A DNA stretch of 64,000 bases from Flammula alnicola (GCA_015499995.1 JADNRV010000035.1:124001-188000); one strand, 5' to 3'; counted from the stretch's first letter, positions 44,701 through 57,029 are shown. Notes: generated from the letters alone by a model not told the origin. Numbers and translations: made by a program.

Positions 44701-46835
44701 TCACCCAAGTTTCGGGCTCCTAATGAACAGCGCCTTCGCTCTACTCTTTCTATCCTTCCTCGGCTTTACTACCTCCTGTGGTACCTCTGCGTCTTCGTCA
44801 GGAAGCGGAACAGTCGAAATTACCGGCCCGTTCAGCAGCTGCGCCATGAGCGGAGAGCCGAGCGGAACCTCCAGAGGTGTGGGTGTGGGTGGGATGGGAG
44901 GCACGTCCACTGGCAAAGGTGCGACAGGAATGGGAACAGTGCGGGATAGGTTACTTCTAGGACTAGTAGGCGACAATGGTGACAGTGAGAACGAAGATAG
45001 ACCCGGAGATGTGATAGGCGGAGGAGAGGAGGACGCGAGAGATATGCTTGCGCTGCCAGGCGTCGATGTTGGTGGTAAGGATGGGGAAGTTGGAAGACTA
45101 GTATTGGGGCTAGTTGGAGGCGATGTAGGGAGTAGCGAAGGACTACCAGAAGATGAAGGAGACATAGGTGGAAGAGGAGCGGGAGAACCTTGCGTAGGCG
45201 AGGTCGGGAAATCCCTCTCGTGCCACGTTCCTGGAATCAATGCAATAGGAAGGAGCCATGTTGCAGTTAGAATAACACCGTAGCCTACATAGCGACATTT
45301 TAAGATGTCAGAGGATTTATAGGCGAAACATAATTTCAAGGGGCGACATACCGATATCGTAACTTTTAATCGTACTCCAACTCCACGAAATAAATGTTCC
45401 GATATATCCTAGATAGGGAGCTAGTCGTTGAAGCAGAAGCGCAGCTGGACGAACAGGGGTAGGCAACGCGTCAACTGGGAGGTGGTTGAAGAACCAGGTG
45501 AGAGCGGTTGTGATCATTGCAGCGCGTTTTGTGGCCTCCAGGGTTTTATCACTTAGAATCGCAAGCACCGGAGGAGGGAGATATCTAAGGTCAAAGGTCA
45601 TGCATAAGAATCGAATAGATAGACGAATGATGATAACGAGAAGGGCTACTTACAGTCGATAGCCCCACCACATTGCCTGCACAGATAGTTTCGTGTTCGA
45701 AGGAACCCAGGCCCGAACCGTCTGCACCCTGACTACTCGCCCCGCGCTGTCTGTGCTTGTCCTACGAGGAGAAATAACCGTCTCTCCAGATAGGCGCCGA
45801 GGAGCCATCACAGGAGTCTTGTGCATCTGGGGTGATTCTCCGTACCATAAAGAGAGTGGCCACATGGTCGTCCACGATGTACCGGCAGTCGGTTCTTGCC
45901 CTTCCGAAACTACCTCTTCCTCAACACCAACAGGAACAAGCTCAGCTAGCTCCACTAGATCGTCTTTGGTTGGTATGAGCGGCGAGTAAATCATGATGCT
46001 CGAATTATCGGAGAAGATAGTATCTTGGTCGTCACGATCACCGTGGCTGGGTTCTCCGCTTCCACCAGGAATAGTAGCGTCTTCTTCTGAGGGAGGAAAT
46101 CCATGAGCAGGGGCGCCGATACCCTCGAGGATGCTCCAAATACTGGGTCTACCTTTCACGGCGGAGCCGTTCATGATTGTTGGACTGGACAAGAAAGAGA
46201 GCAGTCGGGAATCCTTGATGGGAGAGGCGTTGGGAGGAGGGATAGGACGTCCATCAGCGTCTCTCGCTGGAGGTTTGGGGTTCTTGACAACGGGTATCGT
46301 CCGGTTTTGTCGGGGGCGGGGAATGGGAGAGAGTCGACGAGAGACTGGATCCGCTTCGCCAGAGATGTAGCTTCAGGTGGGTCAGCCGGCCTCGTTGAAA
46401 GGGTCTCATCCACAGGCTCATCGACCTCTGCGACCATGCTAAGCAATTTGGCATGACCAGGATAAGGACCAGAAGATGGACCAGGCGAAAAGCTCGTCGC
46501 CGCAGGTGGGATCTCAGTCACTGTGACTCTTGGGACGCAGGGACAGACTTGTCGCTATTTTTCCTTAATTTACCCATATCTTTTCGAAGCTTCTTCAGCC
46601 TATCTCCAATGTTCAGCCTTCTCTTAGTCTTCGAAGAGCTAGAGCTGACCACTCTTTCAAGCGGTTCCCCTGGTGCTGAGTAGTCTGTGGATGGGGATTC
46701 CGGGGAGGCTGTTGGCTCCTTTGGGCTGGTCAAAGGTGAAGCTGGGTCATTACGGCCGCTGAGAGTAAGAACTAGGCGCTGAAAGACATCCTGCGGTTGA
46801 GCGCCAGGCTCCGACTTTGCTGGAGTCGACACCAT
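44701..46835 (-). CDS. Unknown Ser/Pro-rich membrane protein (two apparent frameshifts)
   Basis: Start ATG at 46835 (MVSTPAKSEPGAQPQDVFQ, then RLVLTLSGRNDPAS). It has a basic, coiled stretch (TKRRLNIGDRLKKLRKDM), then disordered Pro-rich sequence, IWSILEGIGAPAHGFPPSE, WPLSLWYGES and VRAWVPSNTKLSVQAMWWGY. A hydrophobic region spans the two introns (AAMITTALTWFFNHLP, LGYIGTFISWSWSTI, GYGVILTATWLLPIALIPG). The tail is extremely Ser/Pro/Thr-rich and ends AKALFIRSPKLG. Two one-base deletions are inferred near 46521-46525 and 46300-46304; on repair the middle reads RPIPPPNASPIKDSRLLSF. Two or three membrane helices are likely. I do not recognise the family. Confidence 0.65.
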
Positions 46836-47043
46836 GGGCGGTGGGGAAGAAGAGGGACATGCGGAATGACTTGATGCGGCAACGAATATATTGCAGTGAT
46901 CACACGTGTGCTTATGTTGTAACACTAAATAAGATTAGATTAGATCACTGATGTTTGGTTACCGGCAGCTCTGAGTCTAAAGTTGACATAATTTGAGTTG
47001 TGACGTTGACCTCAGACTCTTCCCTGGACTTCTATCGTACTAA
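46836..47043. other. Divergent promoter spacer
   Basis: Only about 200 bp separate the leftward membrane-protein gene from the rightward F-box pseudogene. No element was recognised in it. Confidence 0.4.
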
Positions 47044-48898
47044 ATGAAATCTCACTCAAGAATTTCCAACCAACATCCCCTTAATGCATATATCCTCCCC
47101 GTTTCCGCCGAAATCGATGATTCCTGCCCCCCTCCAACACTGTCTTTTGTCGAGAGTTTCATTGCCGCAATTCGGAGGCTTATTAGCATCCTTGTGAATG
47201 CTTTCATGGGACTGTTCCAAGGACGGAAACACACTTTTGCGACACGGAAATCCAAGTGTATCATCCAGATTGAACCAGCACAAATTCAACGTCCTCAACA
47301 ACCACCCAATAACCTCACTACGCTTCCTGTCGAAATACTCACTGAAGTAATGACGCATTTGGGGTGGCGAGATGTGTTACGGGCGCGAGAGGTGAGCGAT
47401 TGTACGGTAACATGTCAATCACTGTATTGGTAACTTTCTTATATTCATAATAGGCCTGCAAAGTCCTGCAAGAGATCTCGACGACACGACAAATCTGGGA
47501 GAACTTGTTGCAGGAAATTATCTCTCGCTCTCAGATTCACACGAAGTTGGAGCGCCCCATAGAGCTGTATTCATCCAAGGAGCTCGAGCATCTTGCGTTA
47601 CAATGGACAACCGCAAATATGGGCTGGACCTCTGGTGAACTGTTGCGGTATCGTCAACACAGGATGTCCGATGACGACGTCTTGAATTTCCAGTTGGTCG
47701 AGGGAGGCCGTTGGCTTCTGGTAGCAAACCGAGCTGGTCGCGTCACCTACTACGATCTCGACGAAGAGGAAATGAAGGAAAAGACGCTCATTCCAGAACA
47801 ACTGGGAATCCAACTCGAGCAGCTGGACAAGACCAGCACTCTGATGGATGTTGATATGGATGTTGATGCGCATTTCCTCACGTTTAATCTCGGCCTATGC
47901 TTCAGACGCCCAGGTAAGTTGACTCTCTCTCAAGAAGCTGTCATACATTTGCGGAAGAAATTGATTGTTTCCAGATGTCTCCTTACTTCAGATCTGGAGC
48001 GTTCGTCTTGAGCTTGATTCGCATGGTCGTGGCACAGGTCTGAAGGCAGAGATTCTAGCCTCCTTTCCTCGGGATCCTCATTTCTTGGTGTATATTTTTC
48101 ATTGCTTGGGAAGTACGTTGCGTTCTCAGTGGCACGGGGAGTTTGTTGCCACCTCTACGTTGTCATCATTGATTGGGCTCAAGCGCACTCACATTGTGAG
48201 CTGCGGGAAGACGGAACACTTCTCTACCCAAAGCAACTCATTTATCCAGTGAACAATCCGGTAAGTTGTTCATAATACATTCATTGTTCGCCACCTTCAC
48301 ATTCTTCTGTGTTCCAATAGGGTCAGATACGACTTCTTCCCGGAAGGAGGTTAATAATAACATGCGGATCTTCTGTTTGCCTTTACGACCTCCATTTTGC
48401 TCACGCAACCCGAGGCAACCTTCCCGATTCATCCCCCACATGCACACACCATACGAATGGTTTGCGCGTGTGGCGACCTCACCCGCGAGCCTATCGAAAC
48501 CTTTCCATCACACCGAAAGCGGTACTATACGACTAATCGCTCACTCGCGGAACACCATATACGGAATCATCATTCCCTCTATCGACGCAGACGCCCGTGA
48601 TCCGGAAAACTCCCCGCAAGTTGTAACGCTCATGAATTACGAAGTTGGAGTCGGCGATTGTTATCCCAGCTTGGATACAACCACGCAATGTTTTTCCGTT
48701 CATCTTATGTGACCACCTTGAATTACTCCTGGCCTGATGACCCGGAGTTCAGCCTCCCACAACATCCTGCAAACTATCCTCCTACAAATCTGCCGTGTAA
48801 ATGGCTATGATATGGACAGACTGTCAGGCCGTGTGGTATTCTCCTGGCCTGGTCAAGAAATATTTGTTCTAGACATGGCAATATCGTCAGGACACTGA
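47044..48898 (+). pseudogene. F-box family copy 2, multiply frameshifted
   Basis: Same exon plan as copies 3 and 4. Exon 1 (MKSHSRISNQHPLNAYILP) holds the F-box TLPVEILTEVMTHLGWRDVL. Exon 2 is fully open (RPIELYSSKELEHLALQW, EGGRWLLVANRAGRVTYYD) and exon 3 starts SLLQIWSVRLELDSHGRGTG. From there -1 shifts are seen in the T run near 48095, the C run 48433-48437, near 48671-48674 and near 48750, plus a stop at about 48797. Recognisable family blocks continue between them up to the end (FVLDMAIS). Relative to copies 3 and 4 the damage is concentrated in the 3' half. Four or more shifts make real decay likely, even allowing for homopolymer errors. Confidence 0.78.
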
Positions 48899-49304
48899 TA
48901 TTCGCTAACTACAGTAACTGGCAGAACGCTTCATGTTTAGTATATTACGCACATAGTAGCCTTCAACTATCCCTGGGTTAGAAGTGAACGTATATATACA
49001 TCACTCTGATTGAAAGAGACATTTCTCTGCCATTTTCTTCCTCTTAAAATTTCTGGGTTTCGTCAATGAGAATAGTGCGGATGCCGCCTAATTGGTGAGT
49101 TGAAATCAGACGGTCCGTTCTCCCAAGCTCAAGCATTCTCGATCATCGGGGGGTCAGTTTACAAACGTAGAGCAGGAGAATGTGAACCATTTCCATGTCC
49201 ATAGCATGGGAGCCGATGCCAGGCACGCTCGTCGCTCGAGGTGCATCGAGCTCACAAAACAATTCTAGGGCAGGCAAAAACTGACTTGGACAAAATCTCT
49301 GTTA
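48899..49304. other. Intergenic
   Basis: No gene was recognised. It could include decayed upstream sequence of the NACHT pseudogene. Confidence 0.4.
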
Positions 49305-49560
49305 GCCATGGACATACTTCGACAAAACGTTGCTTCTGGCGCTTTTTACGACTCTGCGGAGCGTTTCGAATTCGATCCACATAAATGACACCCTCAAACT
49401 TGACAAGCCATTATTTTAAAGCCTATGGATTGGATCGAGGATCCTGAGAACCTTCAATGTTTTATATGGATGTATGGTCCAGCGAGATGAGGCAAATCAG
49501 CCGTTGTCCAGACCGTCACTGAAATGTGCGCAGAAGCTGGATTCTTGCCGTATTATGGTC

Positions 49561-50649
49561 AAATGCACATTAATTCCCACGTGCGCGCCAAATCATGATG
49601 GTCCCAACTCGATAGAACACCATATAGTACCCATCCCCACACCTTAGCTGGCTGTATATAGACATCCTTCTGACACACTGTATCTCAGATCTTACCTCTA
49701 TCATCTCGTCCTCTGCCAGCATCATGAAAGTTGCGATGAGGATTGGAATACGATCTGGTGGATAGTGATGTGTCGGCTCCGGCCTGAGGCCAGAAGCCGA
49801 GCCAAGCCGGGCCCAAAGAAGCCGGGCCAAGCCGGGCCAAAGGTGTTGGCCTGGAGCCGGCTTTGGCCCGGCCTGATAATTTGATAAGCCCGAGCCCTCG
49901 GCCCAGGCCGGGGCTTTCTGCCAATTTTTTTTCGAGTTCAAACGGTGAAAAACTGACCTTTGAGTACCCAAAATGCACTTTTTGTACTGTATGTTCACGA
50001 AGGTTTGATCTAATAATAGTTTAAAGTCAGTCTGATGATCAGTTGATCGTGTGTAATGGTGGCCATGCATTGACGGACAAGTCCGGCTGAGTTTGAAATG
50101 CCATCAATGTTCATTGTGAGTGCGAAAATAAGTTGCAAGTGGTATTGCACGTTTGACAACATGCTTTAGTCACCCGTATAATAGTTAAATATGTACTTTA
50201 GACTTGCATCTGTATGTAGATATCAAAATATTTTTATTATATTATGTTTTAACTAATTTGTCAGCAAAGCCCCGGCTTGGGCCAAAGCCGGGCCGGGCCA
50301 AGCCTGATTTCCGGCTTTTGGCCCGGCTTGTGATTTGACAAAGCCTGAGCCGCCCAAAGCCGGGCCAGAGCCGGGGCTTTCAGGCCAAGCCCGAGCCGGC
50401 ACATCACTACTGGTGGAATGGTGTGCCAGGAAGACTTCTGTTGGACGGAAGAAATCAGGATAACACGGTGGAACTCTTTGACATACGCTTATTACCATTA
50501 CAGCACCAAAGAGAGCATATTTCTCTTATTGTCTATATACAGTCAGCTGAGGCGTAGGAATGGTGCTATATGGTGTTCTAACTTTAAGGAGTTGGAACCA
50601 TTTGGCGCGCGGCAGTAAATGGCGCGCACGTGGGAATAAAAGTGCATTT
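49561..50649. mobile_element. TIR element inside the NACHT relic (outer element)
   Basis: Inverted arms of about 110-120 bp, at 49561-49680 and about 50530-50649. Both start AAATGCAC(a/t)TT(a/t)ATTCCC and share CGTGCGCGCC and AGAACACCATATAG. It splits the NACHT frame between EAGFLP and SFFFSR. Flanks tggtc/tggac could be a diverged target duplication. A second element is nested inside it. Confidence 0.72.
49763..50409. mobile_element. Nested hAT-type non-autonomous element
   Basis: The termini are TAGTGATGTG and CACATCACTA, flanked on both sides by the same 8 bp, ctggtgga (49755-49762 and 50410-50417), the signature of hAT elements. The ends are rich in GGCCCGGC-type repeats that can fold extensively. 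No transposase frame exists. It lies wholly inside the outer TIR element, so it is the younger insertion. Confidence 0.88.
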
Positions 50650-51291
50650 GGACAGCCATATCGCCTCGTTCTTTTTCTCGCGCGCGTCGGCAGGTCGCAA
50701 CAACAAAACCCATTTTACCTGAGTCTTGCTTATCAGCTCTGTCTATCAGTTCCAGAAACACGGGCTGATCTGGCAATGGCCCTTGAGCACGATTAATTTC
50801 ATCCCTATTTTTCCGATCTCTCGCCTCCCAAACACAGGCGCTGCTCGTCAAACCGGTCAATCAAATTGCCGTGAAAGGCGAAGATTAGGGCTCTCCAAAC
50901 ATTGTCGATGGGTTGGACGAGTGTGATAATCCGAGTTCGCAGAGCGAAATCCTGGCTACCTCCCAGCAGCAGTCCAGCAATTAGGCTTCCTTTCTCTTTC
51001 TCTTTCTCTTCACGAGCCGTTCGGAACATGAAATTCGTAAGGCGTTCAATAGCTCATCGATGCGCTCTCTAATGAGAGGAATACCGCTGGACGATACCTA
51101 CGAGGCCGATGCTTCTCATCGAGAAATCCTCTGGTCAGGTTATATATGCGGCTACTGTTCATCGAGTCTATGATGTTGAAGTAAATGATGTATACAAATA
51201 TTAGTACGGGTATCTACATCTAATGCAGTCCCAACAAGCTCAAATGAGCGTCCACAATACATGTAAGTAAATCGAGCAAAAATATAATTTA

Positions 51292-54087
51292 TCATACACA
51301 GGAATCGTCTTGTCGATGGTCCATCACCCTTACCGCCTCCGTTTCGTCCCTCTCAAATTCCAATTTATGTGGCCATCTACCCTTCATCCATGACTGGAGT
51401 GTCGTATCCATTAGCGCCAGCCAGGATGGGTCAGTCGTGGACATGTCATCATTAATGCAAAGGAAGGCCAGATCTTTATCTTGAGTATCAATGACTTTCA
51501 GACGCAAGGCGGTGTCGGAGGCGCTCGTGGCGCCGAAGAAGCGGTTTGGGGTTGCCCCGAGAACGTAGGAGTATCTCTGTATTAAGCGAAGGGCGAAGAG
51601 ACGGGGATTGTTGGAAGGGTAAGGGAAGGTGAGGAGGGAGGGGAGGGTGAGCGGAAGGTACGTTGGTGTGGAAGAAGGGTGTGAGGTAGACGTCTGAGGA
51701 GGGGTCGGTGGAGGGAGGAAGGCAGAAAAACCGGTGGGGCCAGATAAATTGATAAGTGCGGATATGACTAGAAGGTATGGAAGGAAGCGATAATATAAGA
51801 TTCCACGTTACGAAGAGGAGAGTGTAGCAGAGAAACAAAATTTTAAATGACTTACTACAGTCGCCACATGTTGGGTTGTCCACCATGATCCGTTTGAGCA
51901 TCTCAACGGCCGGCTCATTTGAATCGTTGCTGAAGCATTGTTTTCGATCTATCTTGCAAGCCATACGTGTTTCGCCTGAAGCGAAGTCGGCCCAGCCATT
52001 CTGATGAGGTGGCAGGGGATAATACTTTCTCAAGGGAAGGTAGGTATACGGGTAGCCGTCGGAAGAGACTACGATAGAGGATAAGCACAGACCTCGAAAT
52101 GCAAGGCGAAATAGAGAACGTACGAAAAGCATAGTTAGTCGGCCAAGAATCGGGCAGTCGAGCAGTCTGTAGTTCCTGCCTCGAGTTCAGTCTGCTATCC
52201 CGCTTCGGCCACGGGACTTCCGTCTCCTCTTCTCCGCTTTCCCCGCCAACCTCGAGCCACATCTTCTCCTTATCTTCTCGAGTGATTGACCCTTTCTCAC
52301 TGCCCCACTTCCCGACCACCCAGCTCCACAATAGCGCCTGAAAAACGAGACAAACAGGTCAATTTTTTGTGCTGGTAAAAAGGCTGCGCGAGATAGAAGG
52401 CACAGAAATATTATTCACCTCGCGGTGCCTTTCGACTATGAATTGTGTCGCCAACCAGAGTGTGTGGGTCTCGGGTCTCGAGGGGTCCTGCCCTCGGAAC
52501 CGGCTGGTCGCGGTGCTGGAGAAAGCCAAAGGAAAGGCTAAACTCCCCTCGTGAAGAAGCGGCAGAGGGATGGATCGGGCGTTGTGAACCATGTAGGGGC
52601 GTCCTCGAGAACCGAAGCGCTCGGAGAGACCTTAAAGGAGGGGAGAACACAGTCAGTATAGCGATTGAGAGGAACCGAGGAGATACGCACGAGAAGCAGC
52701 GGTTTCAAGGCCACGCCACTCGGACCAGCCAGGGGGGTTTGGATGCTTTCCTGCTGGGTCCACCAAAAGATCTGGTTGCAATTGAAGGACAGGACCATGG
52801 ATGGGCGAATAGAAGGAGGATGTCGACAGGGGGCGCAAGATGAAGTTGTCATCCATAATAAAGACTCTGAATGAGTAAGGGAGTCAGTCACCCAGATACA
52901 ACGGCAAGAATGAGAGGACGAACGTGATGTCGGAGACGTCGTCGGCAGGGAGATTGGCCAGTTGACTTTCAACGGCCAAGCTGGAGAAAGAGATATTGAG
53001 CATAAACGCCCGGAGCGAAGAAACAAACAACTTGCCTGTTGAAGGTAGGAAGCGAGACCTCACGCCAGGCAGCGAGGTCAGCGTTGAGAATTTCCTTGTT
53101 CGGTGACGAAGGAAGCAGATGGAAGATATCAACATCTGAGGATATGGTCGTTAGCCGCTGACAATAAAAGTGCAGACACAAGTCCTAGCGACCCCGAATA
53201 TTTAAGAGCTCACTCACCATGATGTATCGTGAGGCTTGGTGCCTCGTCACCGATCTTCCACAAATCGAGCCATTGTGGAACCTGACCCAACCTCAGCCCA
53301 TACCTAACGTCCTTCCCCTCTCCCTCATAGGGAGGCAGCGGCAGAGAATAACTATTCGCTACCAAGTGAAATGTACTCCGCTTCCAACTTTTCGTTGCGG
53401 CTGTAGCCGACCTTACCGAGTACCGTAATTCATCATGTTGTCGGTACTGCTTTTCCTTGTTTGCAGAACTGGGTTGAAGTTGAGGAGGCTTCGGTGGCGG
53501 GATGGGATGGGCCTCGCGAGCTGCGAGGTGGAGGGGGTCACTAAAGGTGAACACGAAGGGAATAGTGAGATAAGAAGGAAAAAAAACGCGAAGCCACGCT
53601 CGATTACTTACCTCCCATTTACCCATGTCCACACCAAGTCTATCCTTGGTTCCTCCATCTTCAAATTCAAGCACGCCCCTGACCACTTTCCCTCTCTAAA
53701 CCACTCCTCAAGGCATTCATCCGAGATTTCATCGTGAACACCTATTCTTCGGACAGTGATATCTGCCGGCGCTGGGTCGGCGGGGGTGAAAACCAGGTAT
53801 AAATTGGACGAATTTGAAGGGTAAAGAAAGGGAGTTGGGCGAACAGGACATTGTGAGGGAAGTAAGGCGAGTTGGTCTTGAGTTGTGGGAAAGTCGATGG
53901 TTGCTGTATGTAACGAGAAGGGAAGAAATTTGTTGAAGTAGATCACGAAAGCAAGTGATCCGACGGTAATTAGAAGAACAATACGTCTGTGTGGGTTGAG
54001 GTAGAATGGGAAGGAGCGGCGGTGGCGAAAGGCGGACGAGAAAGACCGTGAGGGAGAGACAGCCTCAAGGTCGTAAGGTAGCGGCAT
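51292..54087 (-). CDS. Stealth-family phosphotransferase (GlcNAc-1-phosphotransferase-like)
   Basis: Start ATG at 54087. A short cytosolic stretch precedes a membrane anchor (RIVLLITVGSLAFVIYFNKF), so it is a type II Golgi-like protein. Conserved Stealth regions are present: CR1 RIDLVWTWVNGSDP and HDELRYSVRS; CR2 VPQWLDLWKI, VDIFHLLPSSPNKEILN and PTFNSLAVESQL, then MDDNFILRPLSTSSFYSPIH; CR3 RGRPYMVHNARS and ATQFIVERHREALLWSWVVG; and CR4 FPYPSNNPRLFALRLIQRYS with DLAFLCINDDMS. Stealth enzymes transfer sugar phosphates between hexoses and in fungi probably modify glycans. About nine exons; the intron 52981-53035 has a GC donor (AACAG|GCAAGT). After splicing the frame is clean throughout. Confidence 0.9.
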
Positions 54088-54906
54088 GGTCGTTTACCAT
54101 CTGAGAATGAGATAAGAGCTAGCCTATTTGAGAGAACTCGGAACGGGAGTTGGGAGACAAAAAGACTCACGGAAAAAGGATAGGGTTTTATGAAGTCAAA
54201 GATATGCGACGCAACGGTAGGGTAGCCGTGGGAGTACAAGGAGGTTAAGGAAAGGAAATGGTGACGGAGAAAACGGGAAAATGTGAATCTAGTGAGGCAC
54301 ACGACAAACAAGTCCGTTTTTCTACCGGCTGCATTCAGGAATAGGCAACCCCTTGATGTGGGCAGTTGTTGGGTGGGTAAGAATAACGGTTCGTATGTAA
54401 AAAAAAGGTCAGTGGACAAAAATAGATATTTAAAAATAGTTTGATGATGGCTAAAAATATTCAAATGGCGGGCTGAATATCGGCATTGTCCTCATGGCAG
54501 TTCTTATCAGTACAATCACTCCATGGTTCTGGCAATGTGATCTACGACAAGCTCCTTGAAAACTTCGGACTAGCATATTACTGACCAGGTATCTCTTGCA
54601 GGTATCGTCGTCAGTTGACTCGTGCATATTTTAGAAGTCCCTGAGCGTTGCACGTTCAGTTCCGGCCGACATCTCGGGTCCGCAGCGTCAGGGGGATGGG
54701 AGATATATTTTTAGTCGTATGTACCTGGTGCCGTGCAGCCGTGCTCAGACGATTTACAAAGGGCGTTAGAACATGTTCAACGGACCACATTAGGCAGTTG
54801 CCTGCAGTTGCCAGCTGGTTGCCAGCGTCCAGCCCTGGCCGGCCTGGCAGCTTCTGATACTCATTGTGCTGCGGTTTAATGACGCGCCAAACGGAAGGAA
54901 CTTCGG

Positions 54907-54942
54907 TATCAGATTAGACGGCAGTATCAGATTAGACGGCAG
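54907..54942. repeat. 18-bp tandem duplication
   Basis: The unit TATCAGATTAGACGGCAG is present twice, exactly adjacent. Confidence 0.9.
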
Positions 54943-55660
54943 TAACAGTGTCATTAGTGTAGATAGGCCTGACGTATCTCACATAATAGAATAACTGGAA
55001 AGTGCTCCACGTCACCATTCCTTCCCCGCGTACGACCCTCGGACTTGACAGTCTCTGTGTAAAGAAGGTGAGATGACAAAATGTCGGAAAAATCCGAAGT
55101 GCCTTGCACAATGCAAGGGTTCTGATGCCGAAAATGGCCGGCCGTTGCAATGACCATTGTAATGCAAACATAGCTTCCTAACGATCGATAACTTTCATTA
55201 GTATGTTTTAAAACTACACTGAGCGATTTGACGAGGCTAGGTGGGCGGGGCGATAGAATCTTAGGTTGACAAAGGCTAAATTCAGTGAAGGGTATGAAAT
55301 TTATACAACCAAGACTCAGTTCGTTGAGTTTACCCTCTGCATTTGTCAAAACATCGGTTTATCATCCCCATTGAAATACTCCGCTAGCCATCCATTTATA
55401 ATCTATCTTTCACACTTGACGGTCAGACATTGACTACCCTGGTACACGTTACTGAGCTTTGAATAATCATTTCACTAGTCCACGGTCATACCCCAGACTC
55501 AGGTGGTCGGGACCGAAGGATAAACGAAGGCTTCTTGTTGACTCAAGACCAAGCAGATAGCGACACCTTTTTCCGCCGATAGAAAATGCGTTGAAATTTG
55601 GAAATCATGATTACCTATGGGCTTTCTCTAATGTCCTTGACTCTCGCTTTCGGAGTGGGA

Positions 55661-55777
55661 TAGTGCCGATAGCTCGCAGCTTCAAGGAGATACTTCGTGC
55701 AATTCCCAGAGCTGAGAGAATAGCGCCGATGGCTCGCAGCTTCGAGGAGATACTTCATACAATTCCCAGAGATTAAC
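55661..55777. repeat. 60-bp tandem duplication
   Basis: Two adjacent 60-bp units begin tag(t/c)gccgat(a/g)gctcgcagc and end aattcccagag. They differ at about six positions. Confidence 0.88.
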
Positions 55778-57029
55778 GCAGCAGATTCAGAACAAAGAAA
55801 TGGTGGAAAACAAAGCAAGCTATTTTTCTTTGTTTCCATTAATTCTCTCACTCCGAATTCCAGTCGTGTGATCAGGGAAAAAAATCCCAAGTTATCGAGT
55901 CTGCAAAAACAGCCTGGCTATTCTAGAAGATGAGGCGATGAGGCGCAACACCGGTTGGCAATATAGCTGCGGAGTGGGGTAAGTGGGCTGCGACAACCTG
56001 ATATAATTACATATCACGGCACGGCACCCGTCCACAGAACAAGCCGTTTGGAATTAGAACTAAATTTTCGCGAAGTCTATCCTGTGTGTTTTGACCAAAG
56101 TTAAGACGAATTGTAGATGTGGCGGAGTATGACCGGCTGTGGTTAAAGCGGTTGAGAATGTGACGACCAACTTAGGTTGGTATCTGAACTTCAGTTAGAT
56201 CTCTCTGGTACATACTACATAGTGGATACCGCAGTCTTGATGTGGCGTATGCCCTCCGGGCGCCGTTATCACGGCCGTGTAAAACAACGGATGCCGAGCA
56301 CTGAGCCGGAACATGATGATTGGCGGTCAACTTGTGACAGCGATATGTCGGACCATTAGAAAGCTGTTCCAGCGGCTGAGATGTGCCGACGGGATATTTG
56401 CGGGTTTATGAACGTCTTCCAATGCCATATTTATATCTGACATCATTCCTTGCCAGGTCTCCTGCGCTCCCCGTTTACGGCCTTAAAAATTTTGTACAGA
56501 CATGGTGTGTACATAGAAAATATAGTACTCTCACACATCGACGGAAATGCTGTTCTATCTTTCCTGATGCTTTGATCATCGATCATCCCTGAATAGCCCA
56601 GCCTGAGCGATTACTAAAATTTAAAGAGGCGACTCGCCGTTGCTTGATCACACGACCACATTTGCTCTAGACATGTACAGTGGCGTCACTTGCTCGAACT
56701 TTTCCCTCTCTTTATTTCCACTCGACTCCCAAAAACTTGTAAGTATTTGACGATTATTTCTTACCAGTGAAGGTCCATATTTCATGGATTGTGTTTCTTC
56801 ATTCAGACAACATAATCTAGACGACACTGCTTTACAAGCCTTGACAGAACCGGTGTACAATCTGGATACACTGGCCACGAGACGGATACACTAGCACATG
56901 ATCCCTGTTGCTGAGCAGGTACGCTGGTGCTTAAAGATTAAAGTCCTAAGCATAGTCTACGTATGAAACCAGTGTTAACCCTCAAGCTCAAGCTGTGGTT
57001 TTCTATCGCGTCTGTCAAGTCTCCCCTTG

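Larger units (their letters stand above)
49305..51140 (+). pseudogene. NACHT-domain NTPase relic, interrupted by transposable elements
   Basis: Left part (49305-49558): ILRQNVASGAFYDSAERF, a stop where the conserved Cys of CHPNT is expected, DWIEDPENLQCFIWMYG, then the P-loop as GPAR-stop-GKSA and VVQTVTEMCAEAGFLP. The right part resumes at about 50668 with SFFFSRASAGRNNKTHFT, a shifted LSLAYQLCLSVPETRADLAM, then NIVDGLDECDNPSSQ (Walker B) and further pieces to about 51.1 kb. Agaricomycete NACHT proteins are NOD-like receptor candidates in non-self recognition. This copy has stops in key motifs and a 1.09-kb insertion, so it is dead. Confidence 0.82.
54088..56806. other. 2.7-kb intergenic region
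   Basis: No gene was supported on either strand. It holds two short tandem duplications (listed separately), the promoter of the Stealth gene at its left end, and nothing else recognisable. Confidence 0.45.

Noticed and set aside
44723..45283. Plus-strand Gly/Ser-rich 186-codon frame
   Set aside because: It is the complement of the Ser/Pro-rich tail of the minus-strand membrane-protein gene; composition explains the open frame.
51590..51700. Frameshift in the Stealth gene near the C-terminus
   Set aside because: At first the frames seemed to switch, but the intron with acceptor CCTTCTAG before 51.77 kb places the whole region in one continuous frame.
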